This document shows positions 1 through 4,983 of a stretch of 5,454 nucleotides of DNA, in pieces; the stretch's first letter is position 1; each line of letters begins with the position of its first letter. A program made the position numbers and the translations under genes. The notes under the pieces were generated by a model that had not been told where the DNA came from, made no database searches, and was given only the letters and a program-made list of their open reading frames with translations. The DNA is from an uncultured Ruminococcus sp. (GTDB taxonomy: Bacteria > Bacillota > Clostridia > Oscillospirales > Acutalibacteraceae), in contig CACYDD010000061.1 of assembly GCA_902773065.1 (NCBI GenBank), positions 1-5,454 of the forward strand, read 5' to 3'.

Positions 1-1235
1 CCTGCCACATTATCGCTTCCTGCATGATGGGAGATATCGTAGGATTCAATAAACCGCGGCGGCTTTTCAAGCCCTAAAAGCTTTGCCAGCTCGTCAAGTG
101 CCGTCAGCTCATGACCAAAATGACCGTGACTTTGCGCCAGCCGCTCAGCAGCATTTTCACGGCTCATTTCAATGATCCGCATATTATCTCCCTTTTGCGG
201 ATGAACCAGCTTTACACTCCTGCCGCTTTTTTCGCTGAGCCATGACGCAAGCAGTTCCTCATCCTCTGCCTGTCCGTCCAGTGAAATAACAGGCGGAATA
301 TTCTCCCTCATGGTATAATACTGCTGGATAAATTCGCTCCTCATAGCAGGAAGGTCAGGATTCTCTCCTGCATCCCTGATCATAAAATCTTCCTTATCAT
401 AAAGCCGTCCGTTTTTAAAGCGGATCACCGCAAAGCAAGCTTCATTTCTTTCGGTCATTACAGCAATCGCATCCTGTTCCTTCACATTTGCTGCGACTAC
501 ATTCTGCTTTTCCGTAATTTTCTTTACCGCACTGATTCTGTCACGCAGACGTGCCGCAAGCTCAAATTCCAGATTTTCCGCTGCTTCATTCATTTTTTCC
601 GTCATCAGCTTCACCGACTCGGAATCTCCTGACTTCAGAAAGCTGACCGCCGCATCCACACTTTCATTATAATCCTTATGCGAAATTTTCCCTGCACACG
701 GTGCGCTGCACTGCTTGATATAATAATTCAGACACGGCCGTCCTTTGCCGATATCTCTCGGAAAGACCTTTCCGCAGGTGGGAAGCCTGAATATTTTCAA
801 GGCCTCGTCCACTGCATTTTTGGCATACCACGCACTCATATACGGACCAAGATAATCCGCACCATCCTCTGCTTGCTGCATAACAAAGCTGATTTTTCTC
901 CACGTATCCTTTGAGATACGGATATAGCTGTAACCCTTGTCATCCTTAAGAAGGATGTTATACTTCGGCTTATGCTGCTTGATCAGGCTGCATTCCAGCA
1001 CCAGAGCCTCAAATTCACTGCTGCATATGATATAATCGAAATGATCGACATTCTCCACCATTCTCCGCACCTTTTCGGGATGGTTCTTATCCGAGCCGAA
1101 ATACTGGCTGACACGGTTTTTGAGTGCCTTTGCCTTTCCGATATAGATGATCTGATCATCCTTGTTTTTCATAATATAAACGCCGGGTTTCAGCGGAAGG
1201 CGCATTGCCTTGTCCCTTAACTCATAAATATTCAT
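1..1235 (-). CDS. uvrC: UvrC, excinuclease ABC subunit C (3' end outside window)
   Basis: UvrC makes the two incisions around a DNA lesion in nucleotide excision repair after UvrA/UvrB loading. About 411 codons are visible, open to the window edge, beginning MNIYELRDKAMRLPLKPGVY. Visible in order: the GIY-YIG nuclease domain (GVYIM near residue 18, IYIGKAKALKNR near 31-42, LVLECSLIKQHKPKYN near 80-95), which makes the 3' incision; a four-cysteine iron-sulfur set (TCGK, RPCL, KQCS, APC) with spacing close to the family pattern; a UVR motif for UvrB binding (NLEFELAARLRDRI); and the start of the RNase H-like domain, where IESYDISHHAG carries the probable catalytic Asp (about residue 400) for the 5' incision. 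The remaining C-terminus, including the HhH motifs, lies beyond position 1. The ATG at 1235-1233 is chosen from family alignment; upstream is a purine-rich site (GGCGGTGAG). It follows ptsH on the same strand, beyond a terminator. Confidence 0.97.
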   Translation of the reverse strand, partial: MNIYELRDKAMRLPLKPGVYIMKNKDDQIIYIGKAKALKNRVSQYFGSDKNHPEKVRRMVENVDHFDYIICSSEFEALVLECSLIKQHKPKYNILLKDDKGYSYIRISKDTWRKISFVMQQAEDGADYLGPYMSAWYAKNAVDEALKIFRLPTCGKVFPRDIGKGRPCLNYYIKQCSAPCAGKISHKDYNESVDAAVSFLKSGDSESVKLMTEKMNEAAENLEFELAARLRDRISAVKKITEKQNVVAANVKEQDAIAVMTERNEACFAVIRFKNGRLYDKEDFMIRDAGENPDLPAMRSEFIQQYYTMRENIPPVISLDGQAEDEELLASWLSEKSGRSVKLVHPQKGDNMRIIEMSRENAAERLAQSHGHFGHELTALDELAKLLGLEKPPRFIESYDISHHAGSDNVA

Positions 1236-1259
1236 TTTCTCACCGCCCTATTCGCTATG

Positions 1260-1296
1260 AAAAAGAAAAGGGGTGTATTATCTGCATAATACACCC
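1260..1296 (-). terminator. Intrinsic terminator after ptsH
   Basis: An 11-bp perfect stem (GGGTGTATTAT at 1296-1286 and its complement at 1281-1271) with a four-base loop is followed on the minus strand by CTTTTCTTTTTC. It starts about 21 nt after the ptsH stop codon. The opposite strand lacks a U-tract after the hairpin, so it acts on minus-strand transcripts. The end of its T-tract lies 25 nt before the uvrC start codon. Confidence 0.88.
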
Positions 1297-1317
1297 TTGG
1301 AAAATTAAGTACCGTTA

Positions 1318-1581
1318 TTACTCTGCAAAACCGGACTGTACCAGCTTTACGAGGCTCTCTACAGCTGATTCCTCATCTTCGCCGTCAGCAATTACCTTAA
1401 TGGTAGTACCGCCTACGACACCGAGTGAAAGAACACCAAGAAGGCTCTTTGCGTTAACTCTTCTTTCTTCCTTTTCAACCCAGATGGATGACTTGAATTC
1501 ATTTGCCTTCTGAATAAAGAAAGTTGCCGGACGGGCATGAAGACCAACCTGATTCTGAACCAATACATCTTTAACGTACAT
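1318..1581 (-). CDS. ptsH: HPr, phosphocarrier protein of the sugar phosphotransferase system
   Basis: This 87-residue protein is the normal HPr length and is cytoplasmic. It accepts phosphate from PEP via Enzyme I on His15 and passes it to sugar-specific EIIA domains. The sequence shows the active site GLHARP with His exactly at residue 15, and NAKSLLGVLSLG with Ser exactly at residue 46. Ser46 is the site phosphorylated by HPr kinase in Gram-positive bacteria, enabling CcpA-dependent catabolite control. His15 argues against Crh, which lacks it. The ATG at 1581-1579 is preceded by GAGGAGG at 8 nt; an in-frame upstream TTG at 1629 would put that ribosome binding site inside the gene and add residues unknown in HPr. 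The gene is monocistronic here: promoter at 1671-1698, terminator at 1260-1296, no ptsI nearby. Confidence 0.97.
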   Translation of the reverse strand: MYVKDVLVQNQVGLHARPATFFIQKANEFKSSIWVEKEERRVNAKSLLGVLSLGVVGGTTIKVIADGEDEESAVESLVKLVQSGFAE

Positions 1582-1670
1582 AATAAAATCCTCCTCAAAA
1601 AAGAATACCCCAAGACATATAAACTTCAACGATAAAATCTATGTAATCATTTTACCGTTCAGCTACATTA

Positions 1671-1698
1671 ATTATAACACAATTTTGACTTTTAGCAA
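1671..1698 (-). promoter_or_regulatory. Probable promoter of ptsH
   Basis: On the minus strand a perfect -10 TATAAT (1676-1671) is preceded at 16 bp by TTGCTA (1698-1693), a 4/6 match to the -35 consensus. The expected start is near 1664, leaving a leader of roughly 80 nt before the ptsH ATG. An inverted repeat (1685-1712) overlaps the -35 and spacer. The assignment rests on consensus match and position only. Confidence 0.65.
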
Positions 1699-1712
1699 CC
1701 GTTTGAAGTCAA
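1685..1712. repeat. Inverted repeat over the ptsH promoter, possible operator
   Basis: TTGACTT at 1685-1691 and AAGTCAA at 1706-1712 are perfect 7-bp arms separated by 14 bp. They flank and cover the -35 hexamer of the predicted ptsH promoter, a position where a repressor or activator could bind. No known operator consensus is recognised, and the pair could be chance in AT-rich DNA. Confidence 0.4.
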
Positions 1713-2194
1713 GTTTTTATGTTTATACGATATCAAAAGGGTAAACAGCGCATTTCTTTGTGCAAACTGCCAATAAAGTTAAATGTTTTTGTAATTTTAT
1801 CACCATTTTAAATTGCCAAAGCACGCCAAATGTATATAAATGCATAAAAAATGAATGATTATGCACTGCAAAAATGTTTCTGTAAGAATATTTTTAATAT
1901 TTTGCATAAATTTCATCATTTTAATGTAATGTCGCTTATTATTCCTGTTGAAATTCAGTTATTTTAACTATAGACTTTTTTTGATTATATCATTCTGTTT
2001 TTTAACAAATTGTTAATGATATGCAAATATTCATCTATCCTGTCAAACAAAAGGTATATTTGCACAGTTTTGTCAGATATGGTATGAAATGACGCAGCAA
2101 ATTTCTTGCTATAACAAGACATTTATATCGCTCAGAGAATTTTAAATTTGATTAATTCATTCTATTTTTGTACTATAATAACCTTATTGATAAA
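1713..2194. other. AT-rich intergenic region between trmD and the ptsH promoter
   Basis: About 480 bp of AT-rich DNA with frequent stops in all frames and no coding region, tRNA or recognisable structured RNA. The only ordered elements seen are a 15-bp palindrome (2002-2016) and three copies of TGCATAA (two direct at 1841 and 1903, one inverted at 1859-1865). There is no convincing intrinsic terminator directly after trmD. In the classical operon order rplS would follow trmD, and no rplS remnant is visible here. Confidence 0.6.
2002..2016. repeat. 15-bp palindrome in the trmD-ptsH gap
   Basis: TTAACAA, one central base, then TTGTTAA: perfect 7-bp arms. A TATAAT on the minus strand (1989-1984) lies just beyond it, but no acceptable -35 sits at normal spacing. 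The palindrome could be a protein-binding site; no regulator family is assigned. Confidence 0.35.
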
Positions 2195-2905
2195 TCACTC
2201 CACACTCCACTCTCCACACTCCACACTCTTTTCAAGAAGGTCGGGGCGTTTTTTAGCGGTTTCTTCAAGGGATTTTTCATATCTCCATTTTTCGATGTTG
2301 GCATGATGACCGCTCAGAAGCACTTCGGGAACTTCAATTCCTCTCCAGACGGCAGGTTTGGTGTACTGCGGATATTCAAGCAGACCGTTGAAATGACTTT
2401 CATCACTGAAACAAAGGTCGTCGGAAAGCACTCCGGGAACAAGCCTGCTGACAGAATCGGCCAGCACAAGCGCAGGAAGCTCACCGCCTGTCAGCACGTA
2501 ATCGCCAATAGAGATTTCCTCGTCCACAAACTCGTCGATCAGCCGCTGGTCAACACCCTCATAATGACCGCAAAGTATGGTAATATTGTCAAGCTTTGAA
2601 AGCTCACGCAGCCTGTTCTGTGTCAGCGTCTTCCCTTTTGGTGACATATAGATAAAATGGGGTCTGTCACCTGTCTGCTTATAAATATCCTCAAAGCAAA
2701 GAGCGATCGGTTCTGCCTTCATCAGCATCCCCATACCGCCGCCATAGGTCGTATCATCGACTCTTTTGTGCTTGTCAAAGGCAAAATCACGCAGCTGATG
2801 ACAACGCACATCTATGACGCCTTTGTTTCTCGCCCTGCCTATAATACTTTCGCTCATTACTGCTTCACACATTTCCGGAAAAAGCGTTATAATGTCAATC
2901 CTCAT
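2195..2905 (-). CDS. trmD: TrmD, tRNA (guanine-37-N1)-methyltransferase
   Basis: TrmD methylates N1 of G37 next to the anticodon, using S-adenosylmethionine, which prevents +1 frameshifting by the ribosome; it is essential in most bacteria. The 236-residue protein is close to normal length. It opens with the hallmark MRIDIITLFPEM and shows YGGGMGMLMKAEPI (about 53-66), then the trefoil-knot SAM-binding segment IGDYVLTGGELPA (about 132-144) followed by DSVSRLVPGVL, then GLLEYPQYTKP and SGHHANIEKWR of the C-terminal tRNA-binding part. The linker before GLLEYP, where the catalytic Asp of the family lies, reads SDESHFN; I cannot assign the exact equivalent. The ATG at 2905 fits the family start, 10 nt after GGGTGGG; an in-frame GTG at 2920 is not needed. 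It overlaps rimM by 11 nt, implying coupling. The last ten residues (SVECGEWSVE) are encoded by a heptamer tandem repeat. Confidence 0.96.
   Translation of the reverse strand: MRIDIITLFPEMCEAVMSESIIGRARNKGVIDVRCHQLRDFAFDKHKRVDDTTYGGGMGMLMKAEPIALCFEDIYKQTGDRPHFIYMSPKGKTLTQNRLRELSKLDNITILCGHYEGVDQRLIDEFVDEEISIGDYVLTGGELPALVLADSVSRLVPGVLSDDLCFSDESHFNGLLEYPQYTKPAVWRGIEVPEVLLSGHHANIEKWRYEKSLEETAKKRPDLLEKSVECGEWSVE
2198..2225. repeat. Heptamer tandem repeat at the end of trmD
   Basis: Four consecutive 7-bp units on the plus strand: CTCCACA, CTCCACT, CTCCACA, CTCCACA (TGTGGAG on the coding strand), immediately before the trmD stop codon. Because 7 is not a multiple of 3, each unit is read in a different phase, giving the tail SVECGEWSVE. 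It resembles the heptameric short tandem repeats found dispersed in some bacterial genomes. Confidence 0.85.
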
Positions 2906-3410
2906 TTTCAAAAATCCCACCCAAAATTTTTGTATTGATCTTCACAATGCCTCCGTCAATATCCACCTCTGATACCACATCGGGGATCTTCGGCACAAGA
3001 TAATTCCGTCCATCCTTTGTCACCTGATAAACATCATTCGCACCTGTCTGCAAAACATCCGTTACTTCTCCGTATTCTCTGCCGTCATCAGCGTCAACCG
3101 CTTTCAATCCAATAATATCCTGCACAAAATAAACACCCTCAGGAAGACGTACATCCTCTCTGTCAATATACACAATTTTACCTTTTAATTTTTCTGCCTG
3201 TTCGATCGTGCCAAGTCCCTTGAACAGTACGATCACAATGTTTTTATGTACCCTTGCAGCCTGCACCTTCATCTCTGTGCCATCCTTATCAAACAACCGC
3301 TTAAACCTTGCAAGGAATTCCGGTCCGTCACACCACGGGTCAATCCGCACTTCACCTTTCAAACCATGCGTACCCACAATTTTTCCTGCTTCCAGAAACT
3401 GCTTTTTCAT
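2895..3410 (-). CDS. rimM: RimM, 16S rRNA processing / 30S maturation factor
   Basis: RimM binds ribosomal protein uS19 in the 30S head and assists late 16S rRNA processing and assembly in the cytoplasm. The 171-residue product has normal length. The N-terminal domain shows AGKIVGTHGLKGEVRI (about 8-23) and the C-terminal PRC-barrel domain shows EGVYFVQDIIGLKAVD (about 91-106), TGANDVYQV (about 122-130) and YLVPKIPDVV (about 137-146). The ATG at 3410-3408 has GGAGG (3421-3417) at 6 nt spacing. That ribosome binding site lies inside the last codons of the upstream toxin frame, and the toxin stop TGA overlaps the start as ATGA. Downstream it overlaps trmD by 11 nt. In related genomes rimM usually follows khpA directly; here a toxin-antitoxin insert and a terminator separate them, so its promoter supply is uncertain. 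Confidence 0.96.
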   Translation of the reverse strand: MKKQFLEAGKIVGTHGLKGEVRIDPWCDGPEFLARFKRLFDKDGTEMKVQAARVHKNIVIVLFKGLGTIEQAEKLKGKIVYIDREDVRLPEGVYFVQDIIGLKAVDADDGREYGEVTDVLQTGANDVYQVTKDGRNYLVPKIPDVVSEVDIDGGIVKINTKILGGIFENED

Positions 3411-3971
3411 GTTCTGCCTCCTTCTGCTTTTACATACTTATCTAAAACTTCCTCTAATTTTTTAAACTTACAGCAATGTTTTGTAAGGTTTCTATTTTTA
3501 TCGGGAGTTTCCGTTACCAATTTATACACCTTATTTGCTCTGTTTTGTATAACCGCATAATTTTCACGACACCATTTCAACTCATTTATCATTAGATTTT
3601 TTCTTTTTTTCACTTCAAAAGAATCTCGCTGATTTATTCTTAAATCAACCTGCTTCATTACAATTGCATCTACAGGTATCATATTATTGATATTCAATAC
3701 AGCTATCATTTTTGACACACCGCTCTGATTATGTACCCTGTTATCAAATACCTTTATGAAATCAATTTTACTTTTGCTTTGAAATTTTTTCTTATTTGGA
3801 GAAGTCAAAGGTATGCAATATTTTCTTTGATTAAATAATACAATAAATACCAACAAACGGTCTGTTTTCTTTACCTATTTGTGGAGATACAGATGGTACA
3901 TTATCATCAACATTATGCAAGCTTCTTACATACTTTTTATCAATATAATATAATTTTATATCCTTGTTCAT
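3407..3971 (-). pseudogene. toxN: ToxN/AbiQ-family type III toxin (endoribonuclease), frameshifted
   Basis: Type III toxins are sequence-specific endoRNases held inactive by a repeat RNA antitoxin encoded just upstream. The N-terminal part (3971-3831, 46 residues, MNKDIKLYYIDKKY..., AGGA ribosome binding site) ends at a TAA. The rest continues one frame over from about 3844 to the TGA at 3407. Removing one T from the TTT run at 3845-3847 (minus strand) restores about 187 codons, near the family length of roughly 170-180. The joined sequence reads FVGIIVLFNQRKYCIPLTSP, which I align without gaps to the remembered Pectobacterium ToxN segment FIGIVLEIQGHKYLAPLTSP. The basic helix NLMINELKWCRENYAVI matches the family's C-terminal region. 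The active-site TS pair is kept, but the following lysine position is Asn, then three Lys. Base composition is AT-richer than the neighbours, suggesting transfer. The stop overlaps the rimM start. A sequencing error instead of a true lesion is possible; the family call is firmer than the inactivity call. Confidence 0.85.
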
Positions 3972-3994
3972 ATTAATCCTCAAATCATTATATT

Positions 3995-4022
3995 AAAAAT
4001 GGGCTGTGCAAAAACACAGCCC
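3995..4022 (-). terminator. Intrinsic terminator between antitoxin RNA and toxin gene
   Basis: A perfect 8-bp GC-rich stem (GGGCTGTG at 4022-4015, CACAGCCC at 4008-4001) with a six-base loop is followed on the minus strand by ATTTTTAA. It lies between the antitoxin repeats and the toxin start, 23 nt beyond the T-tract. Type III systems characteristically have a leaky terminator here, which gives much more antitoxin RNA than toxin mRNA. Confidence 0.9.
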
Positions 4023-4038
4023 GATTCCTTATTTGCTC

Positions 4039-4161
4039 GGTAGGGTTCCCGTCTTTTAAAGCTCCCTATTATTTTATATGGCAGGGCTCCCATCTTCTAT
4101 CGCTTCCAATTATTTTATATGGTAGGATTCCCATCTTTTAAAGCTCCCAATTTTGCACGGC
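4039..4161 (-). repeat. Three 41-nt tandem repeats of the antitoxin
   Basis: Plus-strand units lie at 4039-4079, 4080-4120 and 4121-4161. The first two match at 33 of 41 positions. The third matches the first at 29 of its first 32 positions and then diverges at the edge of the array. All share GGYAGGRYTCCC, ATCTT-like and GCTYCC blocks, and the first two end ATTATTTTATAT. There is no spacer between units, which rules out CRISPR. A further A-rich partial unit may follow near 4031-4038. Confidence 0.9.
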
Positions 4162-4217
4162 AAGGAAAACCGCTGACAGAAAGGCTGATAAAATCAGAAT
4201 CCTTACTTGCTGATTAT

Positions 4218-4246
4218 ATTATATGCAAAATAACATTAAAAGTCAA
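4218..4246 (-). promoter_or_regulatory. Strong promoter of the toxin-antitoxin module
   Basis: On the minus strand TTGACT (4246-4241, 5/6 match) and a perfect TATAAT (4223-4218) are separated by exactly 17 bp. The predicted start is near 4211, about 50 nt before the first antitoxin repeat. It lies after the khpA terminator, so it should drive the antitoxin, the toxin by read-through, and possibly rimM-trmD. Confidence 0.88.
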
Positions 4247-4306
4247 GTATTATTATTGCCGCACTCTAAAGTCCCGGAAAAATTTTATACCATCACACCC
4301 ACTATT

Positions 4307-4334
4307 AAAAAGGGAGAACCGCTCCGGCTCTCCC
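4307..4334 (-). terminator. Intrinsic terminator after khpA
   Basis: A 10-bp stem with one G-U pair (GGGAGAGCCG at 4334-4325, CGGTTCTCCC at 4321-4312) and a three-base loop is followed on the minus strand by TTTTTAAT. It starts 22 nt after the khpA stop. It should end most ffh-rpsP-khpA transcription before the toxin-antitoxin insert, separating rimM and trmD from their usual upstream operon. Confidence 0.92.
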
Positions 4335-4356
4335 TGCTTACCGCATAGGTATATGA

Positions 4357-4590
4357 TCACTCAATCTCAACCTGAATTTTTTCGTCATTTCTTGCAGCGG
4401 CAGCTCTCATAACTGTACGGATCGCCTTGGCAATTCGTCCCTGTCTGCCAATTACTCTGCCCATGTCCTCTTCAGCAACATGGAGATGATAAACGATAAT
4501 TCCTTCCTCGTTCTTTTCATCGGCTGTCACGGTGATTTCTTCAGGCTTGTCAACAAGACCTGTCACGATCACAATAAGTAATTCTTTCAT
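4357..4590 (-). CDS. khpA: KhpA, small KH-domain RNA-binding protein (YlqC family)
   Basis: This 77-residue protein is essentially one KH domain and sits in its conserved place after rpsP. The start is MKELLIVIVTGLVDKPEEI, typical of the family. The RNA-binding GxxG loop is visible as GRVIGRQGRIAKAIR (about residues 46-60). In streptococci and lactobacilli KhpA partners with KhpB (Jag/EloR) as an RNA chaperone affecting cell division and elongation; that role is family knowledge, not visible here. The ATG at 4590-4588 is preferred because GGAGG (4600-4596) lies 5 nt before it; an in-frame GTG at 4602 would overlap that ribosome binding site. It lies 24 nt after rpsP, in the same transcript, and is followed by a strong terminator instead of the usual rimM. 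Confidence 0.93.
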   Translation of the reverse strand: MKELLIVIVTGLVDKPEEITVTADEKNEEGIIVYHLHVAEEDMGRVIGRQGRIAKAIRTVMRAAAARNDEKIQVEIE

Positions 4591-4614
4591 ATTTTCCTCC
4601 ACAGATATTCCTGA

Positions 4615-4860
4615 TTACTCAATAATACCATTCTTCTTCAGAAGTGCCTTTACCGTATCTGTCGGCTGTGCGCCATTAGCGATCCACTTCTTTGTTTTTT
4701 CAGCGTCTACCTTGAACTCTGACGGCTCAACGAGCGGATTGTATGTGCCGATTTCCTCGATAAATCTGCCGTCACGGGGATATCTTGAATCAGCTACCAC
4801 TACACGGTAGAACGGTGTTTTCTTTGCGCCCATACGACGCAGTCTGATCTTTACTGCCAT
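4615..4860 (-). CDS. rpsP: Ribosomal protein bS16
   Basis: A structural protein of the small ribosomal subunit that binds 16S rRNA and helps 30S assembly. The 81-residue length is normal, and the family signature is complete: MAVKIRLRRMGAKKTPFYR at the start, VVADSRYPRDGRFIEEIGTYNP (about 21-42), and a C-terminal helix KTKKWIANGAQPTDTVKALL (about 55-74). The ATG at 4860-4858 has a clear GGAGG at 9 nt. It is placed between ffh and khpA as in most Firmicutes, with 123 nt between the ffh stop and its start that contain two small hairpins. Nothing about the protein is unusual. Confidence 0.98.
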   Translation of the reverse strand: MAVKIRLRRMGAKKTPFYRVVVADSRYPRDGRFIEEIGTYNPLVEPSEFKVDAEKTKKWIANGAQPTDTVKALLKKNGIIE

Positions 4861-4885
4861 TTTTCTTAACCTCCAGAATTTACAT

Positions 4886-4899
4886 ACGGCAACAGCCGT
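4886..4899. promoter_or_regulatory. Small hairpin in the rpsP leader
   Basis: A perfect 5-bp stem ACGGC/GCCGT with a four-base loop lies about 26 nt upstream of the rpsP start. On the plus strand it is followed by TTTTTTGTTTTT and so looks like a weak terminator against antisense transcripts. On the minus strand it is a leader hairpin preceded by an A-rich run. A second weaker hairpin (CCAAC/GTTGG) lies at 4920-4936. The function of both is unknown. Confidence 0.45.
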
Positions 4900-4983
4900 T
4901 TTTTGTTTTTATATTTTCACCAACAATTTTCGTTGGGAAAAGACTTTAAAAATTTGAAAACAGAAAATGATTTTCCATTCCGG

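Larger units (their letters stand above)
3995..4211 (-). ncRNA. toxI: Type III antitoxin RNA precursor (ToxI/AntiQ-like)
   Basis: The inferred transcript starts near 4211, 7 nt past the -10 box, and ends at the hairpin 4022-3995, about 215 nt. It has a leader of about 50 nt with a small hairpin (CTGA/TCAG arms, 4197-4185), then three imperfect repeats of about 41 nt. In known systems such RNA is cut by its toxin into single-repeat pseudoknots that bind and inhibit the toxin in a closed ring. Each repeat here begins with an A-rich segment containing AAAU, and a further AAAU follows the last repeat; the U positions are 4150, 4112, 4071 and 4031 (spacing 38, 41, 40). AAAU resembles the known ToxN cut site. 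Repeats 1 and 3 can form a 5-bp stem (UGGGA/UCCUA and UAGGG/CCCUA); the middle repeat pairs less well. Identification rests on architecture and the adjacent ToxN-like gene. Confidence 0.82.

Noticed and set aside
972..1513. Plus-strand open frames opposite uvrC and ptsH
   Set aside because: They are antisense shadows of well-identified minus-strand genes.
1582..1629. N-terminal extension of HPr from a TTG at 1629
   Set aside because: It would place the strong GAGGAGG ribosome binding site inside the coding region and shift His15 and Ser46 from their canonical numbers.
1984..2012. Minus-strand promoter with TATAAT at 1989-1984
   Set aside because: The best -35-like hexamer (TTGTTA) lies only 13 bp away; at 16-18 bp nothing resembles the consensus.
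2174..2179. Plus-strand TATAAT as a promoter
   Set aside because: No -35 at acceptable spacing and no plus-strand gene downstream; it points into trmD antisense.
2168..2938. Plus-strand open frames opposite trmD
   Set aside because: They lie antisense to a complete TrmD with all family motifs; no independent evidence supports them.
3407..3856. A 149-residue protein starting at a TTG at 3856
   Set aside because: The TTG lies within the family's conserved N-terminal core and has no ribosome binding site; the residues upstream match the family in the neighbouring frame, so this is the downstream part of a frameshifted gene.
4039..4161. Tandem repeats as a CRISPR array
   Set aside because: Units abut without spacers, differ from one another at many positions, and lie directly before a terminator and a ToxN-like gene; no cas genes are present.
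4119..4412. Plus-strand open frame of 97 codons across the antitoxin region
   Set aside because: It runs antisense over the repeats, the promoter, the khpA terminator and the end of khpA, with no recognisable protein similarity.
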